Shown here piece after piece: positions 1 through 7,842 of a stretch of DNA of 21,150 nucleotides (the stretch's first letter is position 1; each line of letters begins with the position of its first letter). The notes beneath the pieces were generated by a model that worked only from the letters and a program-made list of their open reading frames with translations, was not told the origin of the DNA and did not search any database. A program made the translations under genes and the position numbers. The DNA comes from Oceanospirillaceae bacterium UBA2001 (lineage in GTDB: Bacteria > Pseudomonadota > Gammaproteobacteria > Pseudomonadales > Balneatricaceae), in assembly GCA_002335115.1 (NCBI GenBank), contig DDCR01000065.1, positions 6,282 through 27,431 of the forward strand, in the 5' to 3' direction.

Positions 1-851
1 ATGTGCTGTTTGAATTTTATAATGACTTTGGTTTTTGGGTTGTCTTTTCTGGTGAGCATGCCCAGCACGCGAGCCTCAGTGCCTTTGACAAGTGGAATTT
101 TTCTTAGGTTAGAAAAAATAGGGTCGGGTTTGGTGAGGTTGGGAGCTACCGAAACCCCTAGACCATGGGCGACCATGCACCCTAGGGTTTCCATGGTTTC
201 CATGATCATGGTTTCTTGAACGGTTATTTTATTTTTTATCAGCCAATTATCTGCTAACAAACCGACAGAAGTGCGTTGTGCCAATCTAATGTAGGGCTGG
301 GTTTTTAAAATTTGTAAAGGGTCGCTGCCTTTAAAATCGCTGGATGTTAATAGCACCAATGGTTCTTCTGACAGGAGGTCCCACTGAAGGCCTGGCTCTA
401 TTCTTTGGGGTTTACTCAATATCACCATGTCTATGGAGCCATTGAGTACATGGTCATAGAGGTCAGTTGAGGTGCCAGGTATAATACGAATTTTGGTGTT
501 AGTGACCTCTTTCATCATGCTTTTAACTGACAAAGGCACCAGAGCCAATATAGCAGAGGGCACTGCACCTAGACTAATCGTGCCAAAAAAATCATCTTCC
601 TCATCCATGCTATTAAATAATGTGTCATAGCTTAACAGGACTTTATGGGCTTCTTTGACAAAGGCTATACCCACAGAGTTGAGTGTGGGCATGTAACCAT
701 TACGATCAAATAATGGGGTTTGCAGAGATTCCTCTAATAGCTTCATCTGCTGCCCAACGGCGGCTTTAGTAATGCACAACTGGTCAGCTGCCGCAGAAAA
801 GCTGCCATTTTCTTCGATCGCTAACAGGGACCTTAATTGTTTGATGGACAT
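1..851 (-). CDS. LysR-family transcriptional regulator, C-terminus cut by the window edge
   Basis: Reading the minus strand from the ATG at 851 gives an open frame of 283 codons that runs off the left edge without a stop. The N-terminus, MSIKQLRSLLAIEENGSFSA, is the classic LysR winged helix-turn-helix opening (residues about 1-60), followed by an effector-binding region with segments such as SKPQRIEPGLQWDLLSEEPL. LysR proteins are usually near 300 residues, so perhaps 15-25 are missing. It is transcribed divergently from the tripartite transporter genes that begin at 1134, the usual arrangement for a LysR protein controlling its neighbour. The region between carries a repeated operator-like element (897-926). 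Family assignment is secure; effector and targets are inferred from position. Confidence 0.93.
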   Translation of the reverse strand, partial: MSIKQLRSLLAIEENGSFSAAADQLCITKAAVGQQMKLLEESLQTPLFDRNGYMPTLNSVGIAFVKEAHKVLLSYDTLFNSMDEEDDFFGTISLGAVPSAILALVPLSVKSMMKEVTNTKIRIIPGTSTDLYDHVLNGSIDMVILSKPQRIEPGLQWDLLSEEPLVLLTSSDFKGSDPLQILKTQPYIRLAQRTSVGLLADNWLIKNKITVQETMIMETMETLGCMVAHGLGVSVAPNLTKPDPIFSNLRKIPLVKGTEARVLGMLTRKDNPKTKVIIKFKQH

Positions 852-896
852 AATGATACCAACGTTTTTGTGGATAACTTATTTTTAGTGACGTGT

Positions 897-926
897 GGTA
901 AATTAAAAATTTACCCATGGTAAATT
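897..926. promoter_or_regulatory. Phased triple half-site, candidate LysR operator
   Basis: The 8-mer GGTAAATT occurs at 897-904, inverted (AATTTACC) at 908-915, and again direct at 919-926. Every half-site starts exactly 11 bp after the previous one. The middle and right copies form a dyad around CAT that contains a T-N11-A core (T911 to A923), the LysR-box pattern. The direct copies extend to a perfect 13-mer, GGTAAATTAAAAA, at 897-909 and 919-931. The site lies 46 bp upstream of the LysR start. The pattern is seen in the sequence; binding by the divergent LysR protein is inference. Confidence 0.6.
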
Positions 927-1133
927 AAAAAGTTCTTGTTTTAAGTTTTTTTATACCTGATTATGAATCAAGTGACAATCGTCGAGTAACGATACGGGCA
1001 AGCTTTCAAGCTCTGTTCTATTGCTGCTAAAGCCCTCTTGTCATCAGCATCTAAAGATGTGACCAATTCAGTTGTGAGTCTAAAAGTTTAAATTCAAGCT
1101 GTTTTAGCTAACCCTAATAGGACAATAAAAATA

Positions 1134-2087
1134 ATGATTATTAAAAAAATTGTACAACACACAGCTATGCTCACGTTAGCTGCAGCTGTCTCTATATCTG
1201 CTAGCAGCGTGCATGCAGATTCAGTTAATTACATAATCCCATTTGGACCTGGCGGAGAGTCTGACGTCTCTGCGCGCATGCAGCAATCGTTTTACAAAGA
1301 AAAGTTTGGTGACGATCTAGTCATTTCCTACAAGCCGGGTGGTGGTGGTGCTGCTGGCTGGGCCTCTCTGAATGGTCTCAACGGAGACGGACAAACCATC
1401 ATGGGAGTAAATTTACCTCATATAGTTATTAAACCTGCTCAAAAAGACGTAGGTTTCACTACGAAAGACATTAATACCTTTTACATGTTCCATTACACTC
1501 CTGATGCGATTGTAGTTAAAGCGGATAGTCCATTCCAAACCTTGCAAGATCTCATCGATGATGCAAAGGCAAATCCAGGCGCAGTGGTCATGTCAGGTTC
1601 TGGTAAAGCCTCAGCCAATAACTTGGCACAAATTAAATTTGATAAGATGGCGGGAATTAAAACCACCTACGTTTCCTTTAAGGGCACAGGCGCCTCTACC
1701 GTAGCTCTTTTAGGGGATCAAGTTACAGCTCAATGGGGCTATACTACGGTTGGAGCTAAGCAAGGAAAAGCAGTACGTATGTTGGCTGTAGCAATGGAAA
1801 AACGTCATCCATTATTTCCTGAGGTGCCTACATTTAAAGAGTTAGGCTATGACATGGTGGGTGGGGCATACCGAGGTATAGCCTTACCTAGTTCTGCCAG
1901 TGCCGCAACAGTCACGGAATGGTCTAACCGCATAGGTGAAATTAATGCTGATCCTGAATTCCGTAAGACGATGCTTAATGGTGGCTTTGCACTGCTTGAT
2001 ATTGGTGCCAGTCAGATGGATGCATTTATGAAAGCACGCACAGCAGAATATCTTCTTGATGCTCGTGCAGCAGGCCTGATTAAGTAA
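1134..2087 (+). CDS. tctC: Tripartite tricarboxylate transporter, periplasmic binding protein (TctC/Bug family)
   Basis: The 317-residue product is the normal length for the TctC/Bug family of extracytoplasmic solute receptors. Residues 1 to about 29 form a signal peptide (MIIKKIVQ start, hydrophobic core, cleavage near VHA-DS). The mature protein opens with the family motif YIIPFGPGGESD and continues with YKPGGGGAAGW, which lines the carboxylate-binding cleft in this family. AGGA at 1119-1122 is the likely ribosome binding site. The protein should deliver a carboxylated substrate to the TctA/TctB membrane pair encoded immediately downstream. The exact ligand cannot be read from sequence; nearby 2-hydroxyacid dehydrogenases and a sulfopyruvate decarboxylase point to a 2-hydroxyacid such as sulfolactate. 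It is probably controlled by the divergent LysR gene. Confidence 0.93.
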   Translation: MIIKKIVQHTAMLTLAAAVSISASSVHADSVNYIIPFGPGGESDVSARMQQSFYKEKFGDDLVISYKPGGGGAAGWASLNGLNGDGQTIMGVNLPHIVIKPAQKDVGFTTKDINTFYMFHYTPDAIVVKADSPFQTLQDLIDDAKANPGAVVMSGSGKASANNLAQIKFDKMAGIKTTYVSFKGTGASTVALLGDQVTAQWGYTTVGAKQGKAVRMLAVAMEKRHPLFPEVPTFKELGYDMVGGAYRGIALPSSASAATVTEWSNRIGEINADPEFRKTMLNGGFALLDIGASQMDAFMKARTAEYLLDARAAGLIK

Positions 2088-2130
2088 TTAATGAGTTAAT
2101 CACTTAATCAGTAACCCACAGGTATAGATT

Positions 2131-3636
2131 ATGGATTTCGGCAATTTTTTAGCTGCATTGACACCGTTGAATCTAGCGGTCGCTATGTTCGGAGTAGTTG
2201 CTGGAACCCTCATTGGTTCTATACCAGGACTGACTGCCACCATGGCTGTGGCAGTCCTAGTCCCTATCTCATTTAGTATGGCTCCAGAAACAGCGTTGAT
2301 TTTGCTAGGCGCTATTTATACAGGAGCTATCTATGGGGGTGCTTATGCAGCAATTTTGCTCAATACCCCAGGTACACCTTCAGCCATCGCCACCACCTTT
2401 GATGGTTACCCATTAGCGAAGCGAGGTAAGGGAGACTTAGCGGTTGCTATTGCGTGTTTTTCATCTGTTTTTGGTGGCTTAGTGGGTGCTTTTGCACTGC
2501 TTTTACTGGCCCCTCCTTTGGCCTCTGTGGCTTTGGCATTTGGACCAGTAGAGTATTTTTGGTTGTCAATTTTTGGTTTATCCCTCATCGCTTCCTTGTC
2601 CCAAGGCAACCTGATGATGGGTCTTGCAGGCGGTGCTTTAGGCATGATTATGTCGACGGTTGGCGTTGCCGAAATTTCTGCTGATATCCGCCTCACGTTT
2701 GGTAGTCAAACCATGATTTCAGGCTTTGAAGTGGTGGGCGCTATGATAGGTCTTTACTGTATTCCAGTATTAATAGATATGTGTTCGACTGGAGAAAAAC
2801 ACCTAAAAATTACAGGTGATGTGGCTAAAATGCCGATTCTCAGTGCTGCACGGATCACCTTTAGCTCAAAGTTCAATTTAATCCGGTCCTCAGTTATCGG
2901 TACGCTGGTGGGAATCTTGCCTGGTGCGGGTGGTTCAGTGGCAGGCCTAGTGGCCTACACAGAGGCAAAGCGCACAGCTAAACCCCATCAAAGATTCGGT
3001 GAAGGTGAGCCAGACGGAATTATTGCCACTGAATCTGCTAACAATGCCACAGTGGGTGGTGGATTTATCCCTACTCTAGTTTTGGGTATTCCTGGCACTC
3101 CTCCTGATGCAGTCATTTTGGGAGCCCTCATGGTGCAAGGTATAAGAACAGGCCCAGAATTATTTCAGTCAAATGGGTCTATAGTCTATACCTTTATTTA
3201 TGGCCTGCTCATAGCCACTGTACTCATGCTTCCTATTGGTTTAATTATTGGTCGATATGCCTATAAATCAATTGTAACTATCCCTAAAGCCGTGTTGGTG
3301 CCAACCGTAGGTTTTATGACGATCATAGGAACTTACGCCATTAGAAATAGCATCTCTGATGTTGTAATCATGCTCTGCTTGGGCGTCTTTGGCTGGTTGA
3401 TTTCCAAATATGGTTTTTCCGCATCGCCCATTGTTCTTGGTTTGATTTTAGGCCCGATTGCGGAACAAGGTTTTGTGCAAGCGTGGACCATTGGCGCTGC
3501 AGTGAATAATTTGCCTGGCATGTTTTTTGGTAGGCCCCTGTCCCAGGCTATAATAGTCTTCACCTTGATTTCCTTGATTCTACCCTGGTATTTAAATAGA
3601 AAAAATCAGATAAAGGGGACTACTGAAAATGCTTGA
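2131..3636 (+). CDS. tctA: Tripartite tricarboxylate transporter, large membrane subunit TctA
   Basis: The 501-residue, strongly hydrophobic product has the TctA architecture of about 12 membrane segments. Diagnostic motifs are IGSIPGLTATMAVAVLVP (about residues 28-45), LLNTPGTPSAIATTFDGYPL (about 76-95) and the related second-half motifs LPGAGGSVAGL and GIPGTPPDAVILGALMVQG, reflecting the internal duplication typical of this family. It forms the ion-coupled translocation pore in the inner membrane and accepts substrate from the periplasmic receptor encoded 43 bp upstream. It overlaps the tctB start by 8 bp, implying translational coupling. The gene order C-A-B differs from the C-B-A order of the classic Salmonella tct operon. 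Confidence 0.95.
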   Translation: MDFGNFLAALTPLNLAVAMFGVVAGTLIGSIPGLTATMAVAVLVPISFSMAPETALILLGAIYTGAIYGGAYAAILLNTPGTPSAIATTFDGYPLAKRGKGDLAVAIACFSSVFGGLVGAFALLLLAPPLASVALAFGPVEYFWLSIFGLSLIASLSQGNLMMGLAGGALGMIMSTVGVAEISADIRLTFGSQTMISGFEVVGAMIGLYCIPVLIDMCSTGEKHLKITGDVAKMPILSAARITFSSKFNLIRSSVIGTLVGILPGAGGSVAGLVAYTEAKRTAKPHQRFGEGEPDGIIATESANNATVGGGFIPTLVLGIPGTPPDAVILGALMVQGIRTGPELFQSNGSIVYTFIYGLLIATVLMLPIGLIIGRYAYKSIVTIPKAVLVPTVGFMTIIGTYAIRNSISDVVIMLCLGVFGWLISKYGFSASPIVLGLILGPIAEQGFVQAWTIGAAVNNLPGMFFGRPLSQAIIVFTLISLILPWYLNRKNQIKGTTENA

Positions 3637-4114
3637 TTTAGACCCAGACACACGTTCAGAAACCCACAGTCAAACAGCTCAAAGTAGTAGGCTTGGTTCT
3701 ATTGTAGTGGCAACAATGCTCATTATAATCGGTGTTATTACCTTGTATGACACGGCGAGTTACACCGACATTGATTCTAAGGTGTTTCCCCAAACCTCAG
3801 CACTTGCGTTAATACTCTTTTCTGCCTTAGCGATTGGCAAACAAATTATCCAACCAACAACGGTGTCTGGCATTGAAGTGGGTGTTTGGTGGCGTAGGTT
3901 AGCGCTAGTGAGTAGTATGCTCTTAGCTTGTGCAATAATGCCCTACACCGGACTGCTGATCGCCTGCATAGTGACTTTTGTGCTGGGTTTGATTGCGTCA
4001 ATGCACGATCAATGGACACAGAAAAAAGCCATGATTTATTTTTTGTCTGGGGTATCAATTATTGTGTGTTTTTACACCCTGTTTAAATTTGTTTTACATG
4101 TACCACTGCCCTGA
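3629..4114 (+). CDS. tctB: Tripartite tricarboxylate transporter, small membrane subunit TctB
   Basis: The 161-residue product has four or five hydrophobic helices and the TctB-like pattern of a first helix followed by a short loop with SKVFPQTSALALILFSALAI (about residues 49-68), which corresponds to the family's conserved FP segment. The ATG overlaps the end of tctA by 8 bp and is preceded by AAGGGGA at 3613-3619, a good Shine-Dalgarno sequence. TctB is the poorly conserved accessory membrane subunit of the transporter; its role is structural or stabilising. Identification rests on size, topology and position directly after tctA. Confidence 0.88.
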   Translation: MLDLDPDTRSETHSQTAQSSRLGSIVVATMLIIIGVITLYDTASYTDIDSKVFPQTSALALILFSALAIGKQIIQPTTVSGIEVGVWWRRLALVSSMLLACAIMPYTGLLIACIVTFVLGLIASMHDQWTQKKAMIYFLSGVSIIVCFYTLFKFVLHVPLP

Positions 4115-4207
4115 TCAAGCGCTGCTTTAGCCTGGCATTATTTTATCGGTTGCTGAACAAGCGTTGGTTAGCGACCCCGTGTTTCTACCACAAACTACAG
4201 CCATAAT

Positions 4208-7114
4208 ATGCCCAACGAACCTATTTACCATGCTCATTTAAAAGACTTTTATGCTCAGCTCACTCGCATGTTGCAAGGCGAGTGCGACTTTTCCGCAGCA
4301 GGGGTTGCCCTATACACCACAGACGCTTCGAACTATCGGCAAGTTCCATTGGGTGTCGTGTATCCCCACACTGTGGATGATCTGGTGAATACGGCCACCT
4401 TGTGTAAGACCTTTAGTTTGCCTGTATTACTGCGGGGTGGCGGCACTTCTCAAAATGGTCAGGGTGTTAATGAGGCTGTGGTGGTGGACTGCTCCCGCTA
4501 TTTAACTCGGGTCTTAGACATTGATGTTGAAAATCAAACGGCTCTGGTAGATCCTGGGGTGATTTGTGATGCACTGAAACAACACGCTGAGGTGCATGGG
4601 CTGACTTTTGGCCCCGACCCTGGTACCCACAGTCGATGCACCCTTGGGGGCATGATTGGCAATAACTCTTGTGGGCCCCATTCTATGTTGGCAGGTAAAA
4701 CGGTTGAAAACGTTTTACAGCTTGAAATATTAACCTCTGATGGGGCTCGTTTTTGGGTTGGGCCAACGTCAGATCAAGAGCTTGAAAAGATCGTAGCAGG
4801 CACCGACCGCCGCGCGGCAATCTATCGTGAACTGGTCTCCATCCGCGATGAATATCAGCAGCTCATTAGACAACGTTACCCCAATATTAAGCGCAGGGTT
4901 TCGGGTTATAACTTGGACCAGTTACTGCCGGAAAATGGCTTCAATGTGGCTCGTGCTCTGGTTGGCTCAGAGGGCACCTGCGTTACGGTTTTGCAAGCGC
5001 GCGTCAAGCTCATTGAAAAGCCACTCCACACGCGTTTAATTGTCCTTGGCTTTGAGGATATATACACTGCGGGTGATAGTGTGGCTGAAATTTTGCCTTT
5101 TGCTCCAATCGCGATGGAGGGTTTGGACTGGGGCATCATCGGTGGCTTAAAAGAACGCAACCTTAAACAGGCTGAAATCGCTTTATTGCCAGAGGGTCAA
5201 GCATGGTTGATGGTTGAACTCAGTGGCAACAGTGCTGAGAATCTAACTCAATTATGCCACCAGTTTGAAACCGCTATGGGCTTATCAAAAAAAGTAAAAT
5301 CAGTATTATCCGTTGTTGATGCTGCTAACACTGCTGCCATTTGGAGCATCCGAGAACAAGGTGCGTCTGCCACAGCAATGAGTCTTCATGTTGATGATCC
5401 AGATCCTGTTGTTGGTTGGGAGGACACTGCTGTAGATCCCCTGCAATTAGGTGATTACCTGCGTGAATTTAGTGCATTAATTCAGCGTTATGGCTATACC
5501 AGTAGTTTGTATGGTCATTTTGGGGATGGCTGTATCCATGCGCGCATTACCTTTGATACGCGTTCAGCAGAGGGTATTAGTCAGTGGCGTAAGTTTAGTG
5601 TTGAAATTGCTGAACTTGTTGTGCAGTTTGGTGGCTCCTTGTCTGGTGAACATGGTGACGGTCAGGCTAAAGGTGAATTTTTGCCAGTGATGTTTGGGCC
5701 TGAATTGATGTATGCGTTCCGCCGTTTTAAGCAGATCTGGGACCCAGAACAGCGTATGAATCCGGGCAAACTTATTGATGCATATAAGATGGATGAAAAT
5801 CTTCGCTATGGTGCCGATTATAAGTTGCCTGAAACAACGACTATATTGCACTTTAAAGATGATGTGGGTGGCTTTTCTCGTGCCACAGAGCGGTGTATTG
5901 GCATGGGCAAGTGTCGTGCGCAAAGTGGTGCAATGTGCCCCAGTTATCAAGCCACTCAGGAAGAAAAATACTCCACCCGAGGTAGAGCCCATTTACTGCA
6001 TGAGATGGTGCGTGGTGAAGTGATTAAGGATGGCTGGGATAACAAGGCCATTGTAGATTCTTTTGAGCATTGTCTGTCTTGTAAGGCGTGTAAGACGGAA
6101 TGCCCAACACAGGTTGATATTGCCACCTATAAGGCGGAATTCTTGGCAGCTCATTATGCTCATAAACGTCGCCCATTAAATCATTACCCCCTAGCGTATA
6201 TTGGTAATTTGTTACCCAAAATTTCACGCTTTTCCTGGGTGTTCAATAAATTACAAGCTGGTATTACAGGTCAGTTAGCACAAAAGTTTTTAGGCCTAAG
6301 TGATGCAAAGGGCCTACCCAAACTTGCCTCTCAGTCCTTCACCAGTTGGGTCAAAAAACATGCCCACAGACAAGACCAGCAGTTTCATTGGTTTGGCGCA
6401 CAGGACCAACCTACGGTAGTGTTATGGGCTGACAGTGTGAATAATCATTACCGCCCGGCATTGTTACAAAGTGCAGTTAATGTCTTGTTAAAAAGTGGTC
6501 ATCAAGTGGCAGTAGCAAAGCAACACTTCTGTTGTGGGCGACCCTTGTATGAATATGGTTTTTTAGCTCAGGCACTGAAGCAACTCACTGTGATACTTGA
6601 AAGCTTTCACTGCAAATTACCCGCTGGTTGTTCCGTTATTGTGCTCGAACCTTCCTGTTTATCGGTCTTTAAAGATGAGTTACTCAGTGCCTTTCCGGAG
6701 GACACTCGGGCCCTTGATCTCCGTAAAAGGGCTAAAACCCTAACCCGATTTTTAAGTGAATCATCCGTTACTTTAGCCAAACAGTTAAATAGTGGAATAC
6801 TGCACCTTCATTGCCATGATAAATCCCTCGGTATTTCATCCCACGATCGAGAATGGATGTTACGGTGTTTTAAAGACTTGCAAGAACCCGAGAGTGGCTG
6901 TTGTGGTATGGCAGGTACCTATGGCTTAAAAAAACAGACTAGAGCTATTGGGCAGCGTTTGTATGAGCGCCGCTTAAAGCCCGCCATTGATAATGCGGCC
7001 AATAATGCTGTGGTGGTTGCTAATGGATTTAGTTGTTACGAGCAGATGATGGACGGACAGAGTGATCGATGGGTATTGCACCCTGTTGAAATCATTGAAA
7101 AATGTTTGCAGTAA
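4208..7114 (+). CDS. FAD- and Fe-S-containing D-2-hydroxyacid dehydrogenase (GlcD/YdiJ-like, two-domain)
   Basis: The 968-residue product resembles the large D-2-hydroxyacid (D-lactate, D-2-hydroxyglutarate) dehydrogenases such as YdiJ. Residues about 35-270 form a PCMH-type FAD domain with RGGGTSQNGQ (76-85) and GPDPGTHSRCTLGGMIGNNS (135-154). The FAD-oxidase C-terminal domain follows with YGHFGDGCIH (435-444) and GEHGDG (480-485). A ferredoxin-like region has Cys563, Cys569 and Cys577 and then Cys622, Cys625, Cys628 and Cys632. The C-terminus has two CCG-type cysteine motifs (CCGRP near 775, SGCCGMAGTYG 897-907). It should oxidise a D-2-hydroxyacid to the 2-oxoacid and pass electrons towards the respiratory chain. 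It starts 93 bp after tctB; the Shine-Dalgarno is weak. The sulfolactate-dehydrogenase role is inferred from the ComDE genes downstream; D-lactate or D-2-hydroxyglutarate are alternatives. Confidence 0.88.
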   Translation: MPNEPIYHAHLKDFYAQLTRMLQGECDFSAAGVALYTTDASNYRQVPLGVVYPHTVDDLVNTATLCKTFSLPVLLRGGGTSQNGQGVNEAVVVDCSRYLTRVLDIDVENQTALVDPGVICDALKQHAEVHGLTFGPDPGTHSRCTLGGMIGNNSCGPHSMLAGKTVENVLQLEILTSDGARFWVGPTSDQELEKIVAGTDRRAAIYRELVSIRDEYQQLIRQRYPNIKRRVSGYNLDQLLPENGFNVARALVGSEGTCVTVLQARVKLIEKPLHTRLIVLGFEDIYTAGDSVAEILPFAPIAMEGLDWGIIGGLKERNLKQAEIALLPEGQAWLMVELSGNSAENLTQLCHQFETAMGLSKKVKSVLSVVDAANTAAIWSIREQGASATAMSLHVDDPDPVVGWEDTAVDPLQLGDYLREFSALIQRYGYTSSLYGHFGDGCIHARITFDTRSAEGISQWRKFSVEIAELVVQFGGSLSGEHGDGQAKGEFLPVMFGPELMYAFRRFKQIWDPEQRMNPGKLIDAYKMDENLRYGADYKLPETTTILHFKDDVGGFSRATERCIGMGKCRAQSGAMCPSYQATQEEKYSTRGRAHLLHEMVRGEVIKDGWDNKAIVDSFEHCLSCKACKTECPTQVDIATYKAEFLAAHYAHKRRPLNHYPLAYIGNLLPKISRFSWVFNKLQAGITGQLAQKFLGLSDAKGLPKLASQSFTSWVKKHAHRQDQQFHWFGAQDQPTVVLWADSVNNHYRPALLQSAVNVLLKSGHQVAVAKQHFCCGRPLYEYGFLAQALKQLTVILESFHCKLPAGCSVIVLEPSCLSVFKDELLSAFPEDTRALDLRKRAKTLTRFLSESSVTLAKQLNSGILHLHCHDKSLGISSHDREWMLRCFKDLQEPESGCCGMAGTYGLKKQTRAIGQRLYERRLKPAIDNAANNAVVVANGFSCYEQMMDGQSDRWVLHPVEIIEKCLQ

Positions 7115-7168
7115 TGCTGATTAAGGTCCAAAAGTGACCGGCCTACTAGAATTCATTGTTCGTTGTAA

Positions 7169-7221
7169 CCCATTAAATGAGCACCCAATGGACGCCTTAA
7201 TTAATGGGCCTCTTATTTTTA
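7169..7221 (+). terminator. Weak stem-loop followed by T-rich tract
   Basis: CCCATTAA (7169-7176) pairs with TTAATGGG (7201-7208) across a 24-nt loop, followed by CCTCTTATTTTT. It sits after the 968-residue dehydrogenase and before the next operon. The stem is AT-rich and the loop long, so this may be inefficient or not a terminator. Confidence 0.25.
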
Positions 7222-7245
7222 GATGCTATGCCAGTATGGTTATAA

Positions 7246-7275
7246 GGTAAATTTTAATTATACTTTTAGTAAAAT
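7246..7275. promoter_or_regulatory. Second GGTAAATT-phased element upstream of the decarboxylase genes
   Basis: GGTAAATT at 7246-7253 is identical to the half-site in the divergent LysR/tctC region. At +11 bp there is a degraded inverted half-site (ATTATACT, 5 of 8 matches) and at +22 bp a near-copy AGTAAAAT (6 of 8). Aligned without gaps to 897-926, 21 of 30 bases match, with the same 11-bp phasing. The region is AT-rich, so some similarity is expected by chance. Co-regulation by the LysR protein is inference. Confidence 0.4.
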
Positions 7276-7307
7276 AAATATGAATTGTATTAACTTTTAT
7301 TTTACTA
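7267..7307. repeat. 12-bp perfect inverted repeat before the ComD-type gene
   Basis: TAGTAAAATAAA (7267-7278) is exactly inverted as TTTATTTTACTA (7296-7307) with a 17-bp spacer. It could be an operator dyad or an AT-rich leader hairpin. It overlaps the right end of the GGTAAATT-phased element. Confidence 0.5.
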
Positions 7308-7311
7308 GAAA

Positions 7312-7327
7312 ATCCTCACCTGAGGAT
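7312..7327 (+). promoter_or_regulatory. Dyad covering the ribosome binding site of the ComD-type gene
   Basis: ATCCTCA (7312-7318) is followed, after CC, by its exact inverse TGAGGAT (7321-7327). The right arm contains GAGGA, the Shine-Dalgarno sequence for the ATG at 7332. In RNA the arms could pair and hide the ribosome binding site. An internal ATG at 7344 has its own GGAG outside the hairpin. Confidence 0.4.
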
Positions 7328-7331
7328 AACT

Positions 7332-7841
7332 ATGGAGTTAAACATGTCATTGGACAAAATAATTATAGATGCATTTGAAAATAACAGTATTGAACTGATT
7401 ACGACGGTGCCCTGCAAACAGCTTAGTGGCGTCATCGCTGAACTGGAAACCCGTGAGAGTATGATTCACGTGCCTGCTAACAAAGAAGATGAAGGCATGG
7501 GCATTTGTGCTGGAGCGTTTATGGGTGGCAAAAGGTCTGCCATTATTATGCAAAACACCGCCATCGGGGTCACCATTAACACCCTAGTGACATTAACTCA
7601 ATTCTATCGTCTGCCTCTACCGATGCTCATTAGCTACCGGGGTGAATTAGGTGAGCCCGTGGCTTGTCAGGTTGAGATGGCCGTGCACACAAAGGCATTA
7701 TTGGATCAATTGGGCATTCCAACCTACCATTTTCATAAGCCTGAAGATGTGCATGAGATTGATGAAATTTTAAAGTATACCTTTATGGCGAATAAGCCCG
7801 TTGCAATTTTGACTGACGCTACATTTTGGAAAGGAGAGTAA
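7332..7841 (+). CDS. comD: Sulfopyruvate/phosphonopyruvate decarboxylase, alpha subunit (ComD-like)
   Basis: The 169-residue protein is the ThDP pyrimidine-binding (PYR) domain of a split 2-oxoacid decarboxylase, the same size as methanogen ComD. It carries TTVPCKQL (24-31), the acidic segment NKEDEGMGICAGAFMGGKRS (50-69), where Glu54 aligns with the catalytic glutamate that activates ThDP, then IIMQNTAIGVTIN and ISYRGELGEP, all close to known sulfopyruvate decarboxylase alpha subunits. With the beta subunit it should decarboxylate sulfopyruvate to sulfoacetaldehyde, or phosphonopyruvate to phosphonoacetaldehyde. The ATG at 7332 has GAGGA five bases upstream; ATG 7344 (MSLDKIIID) is an alternative with GGAG six bases upstream and fits the usual N-terminus. 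It is followed after 1 bp by the beta gene. Confidence 0.85.
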   Translation: MELNMSLDKIIIDAFENNSIELITTVPCKQLSGVIAELETRESMIHVPANKEDEGMGICAGAFMGGKRSAIIMQNTAIGVTINTLVTLTQFYRLPLPMLISYRGELGEPVACQVEMAVHTKALLDQLGIPTYHFHKPEDVHEIDEILKYTFMANKPVAILTDATFWKGE

Positions 7842-7842
7842 C

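Noticed and set aside
952..957. TATACC as a -10 box for the tctC transcript
   Set aside because: No -35 element at acceptable spacing was found, so a specific promoter cannot be placed, although a LysR-activated promoter near here is likely.
2406..2696. Minus-strand ORF inside tctA
   Set aside because: It is antisense to a clearly coding membrane protein gene and its proline- and lysine-rich translation is the usual mirror of hydrophobic codons.
1134..4114. Calling the transporter a citrate/tricarballylate importer
   Set aside because: The TTT family name reflects its first member only; ligands vary widely and the neighbouring enzymes act on 2-hydroxyacids, not tricarboxylates.
5564..5992. 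142-codon minus-strand ORF inside the FAD/Fe-S dehydrogenase gene
   Set aside because: Antisense to conserved FAD and Fe-S motifs; no recognisable domain or ribosome binding site.
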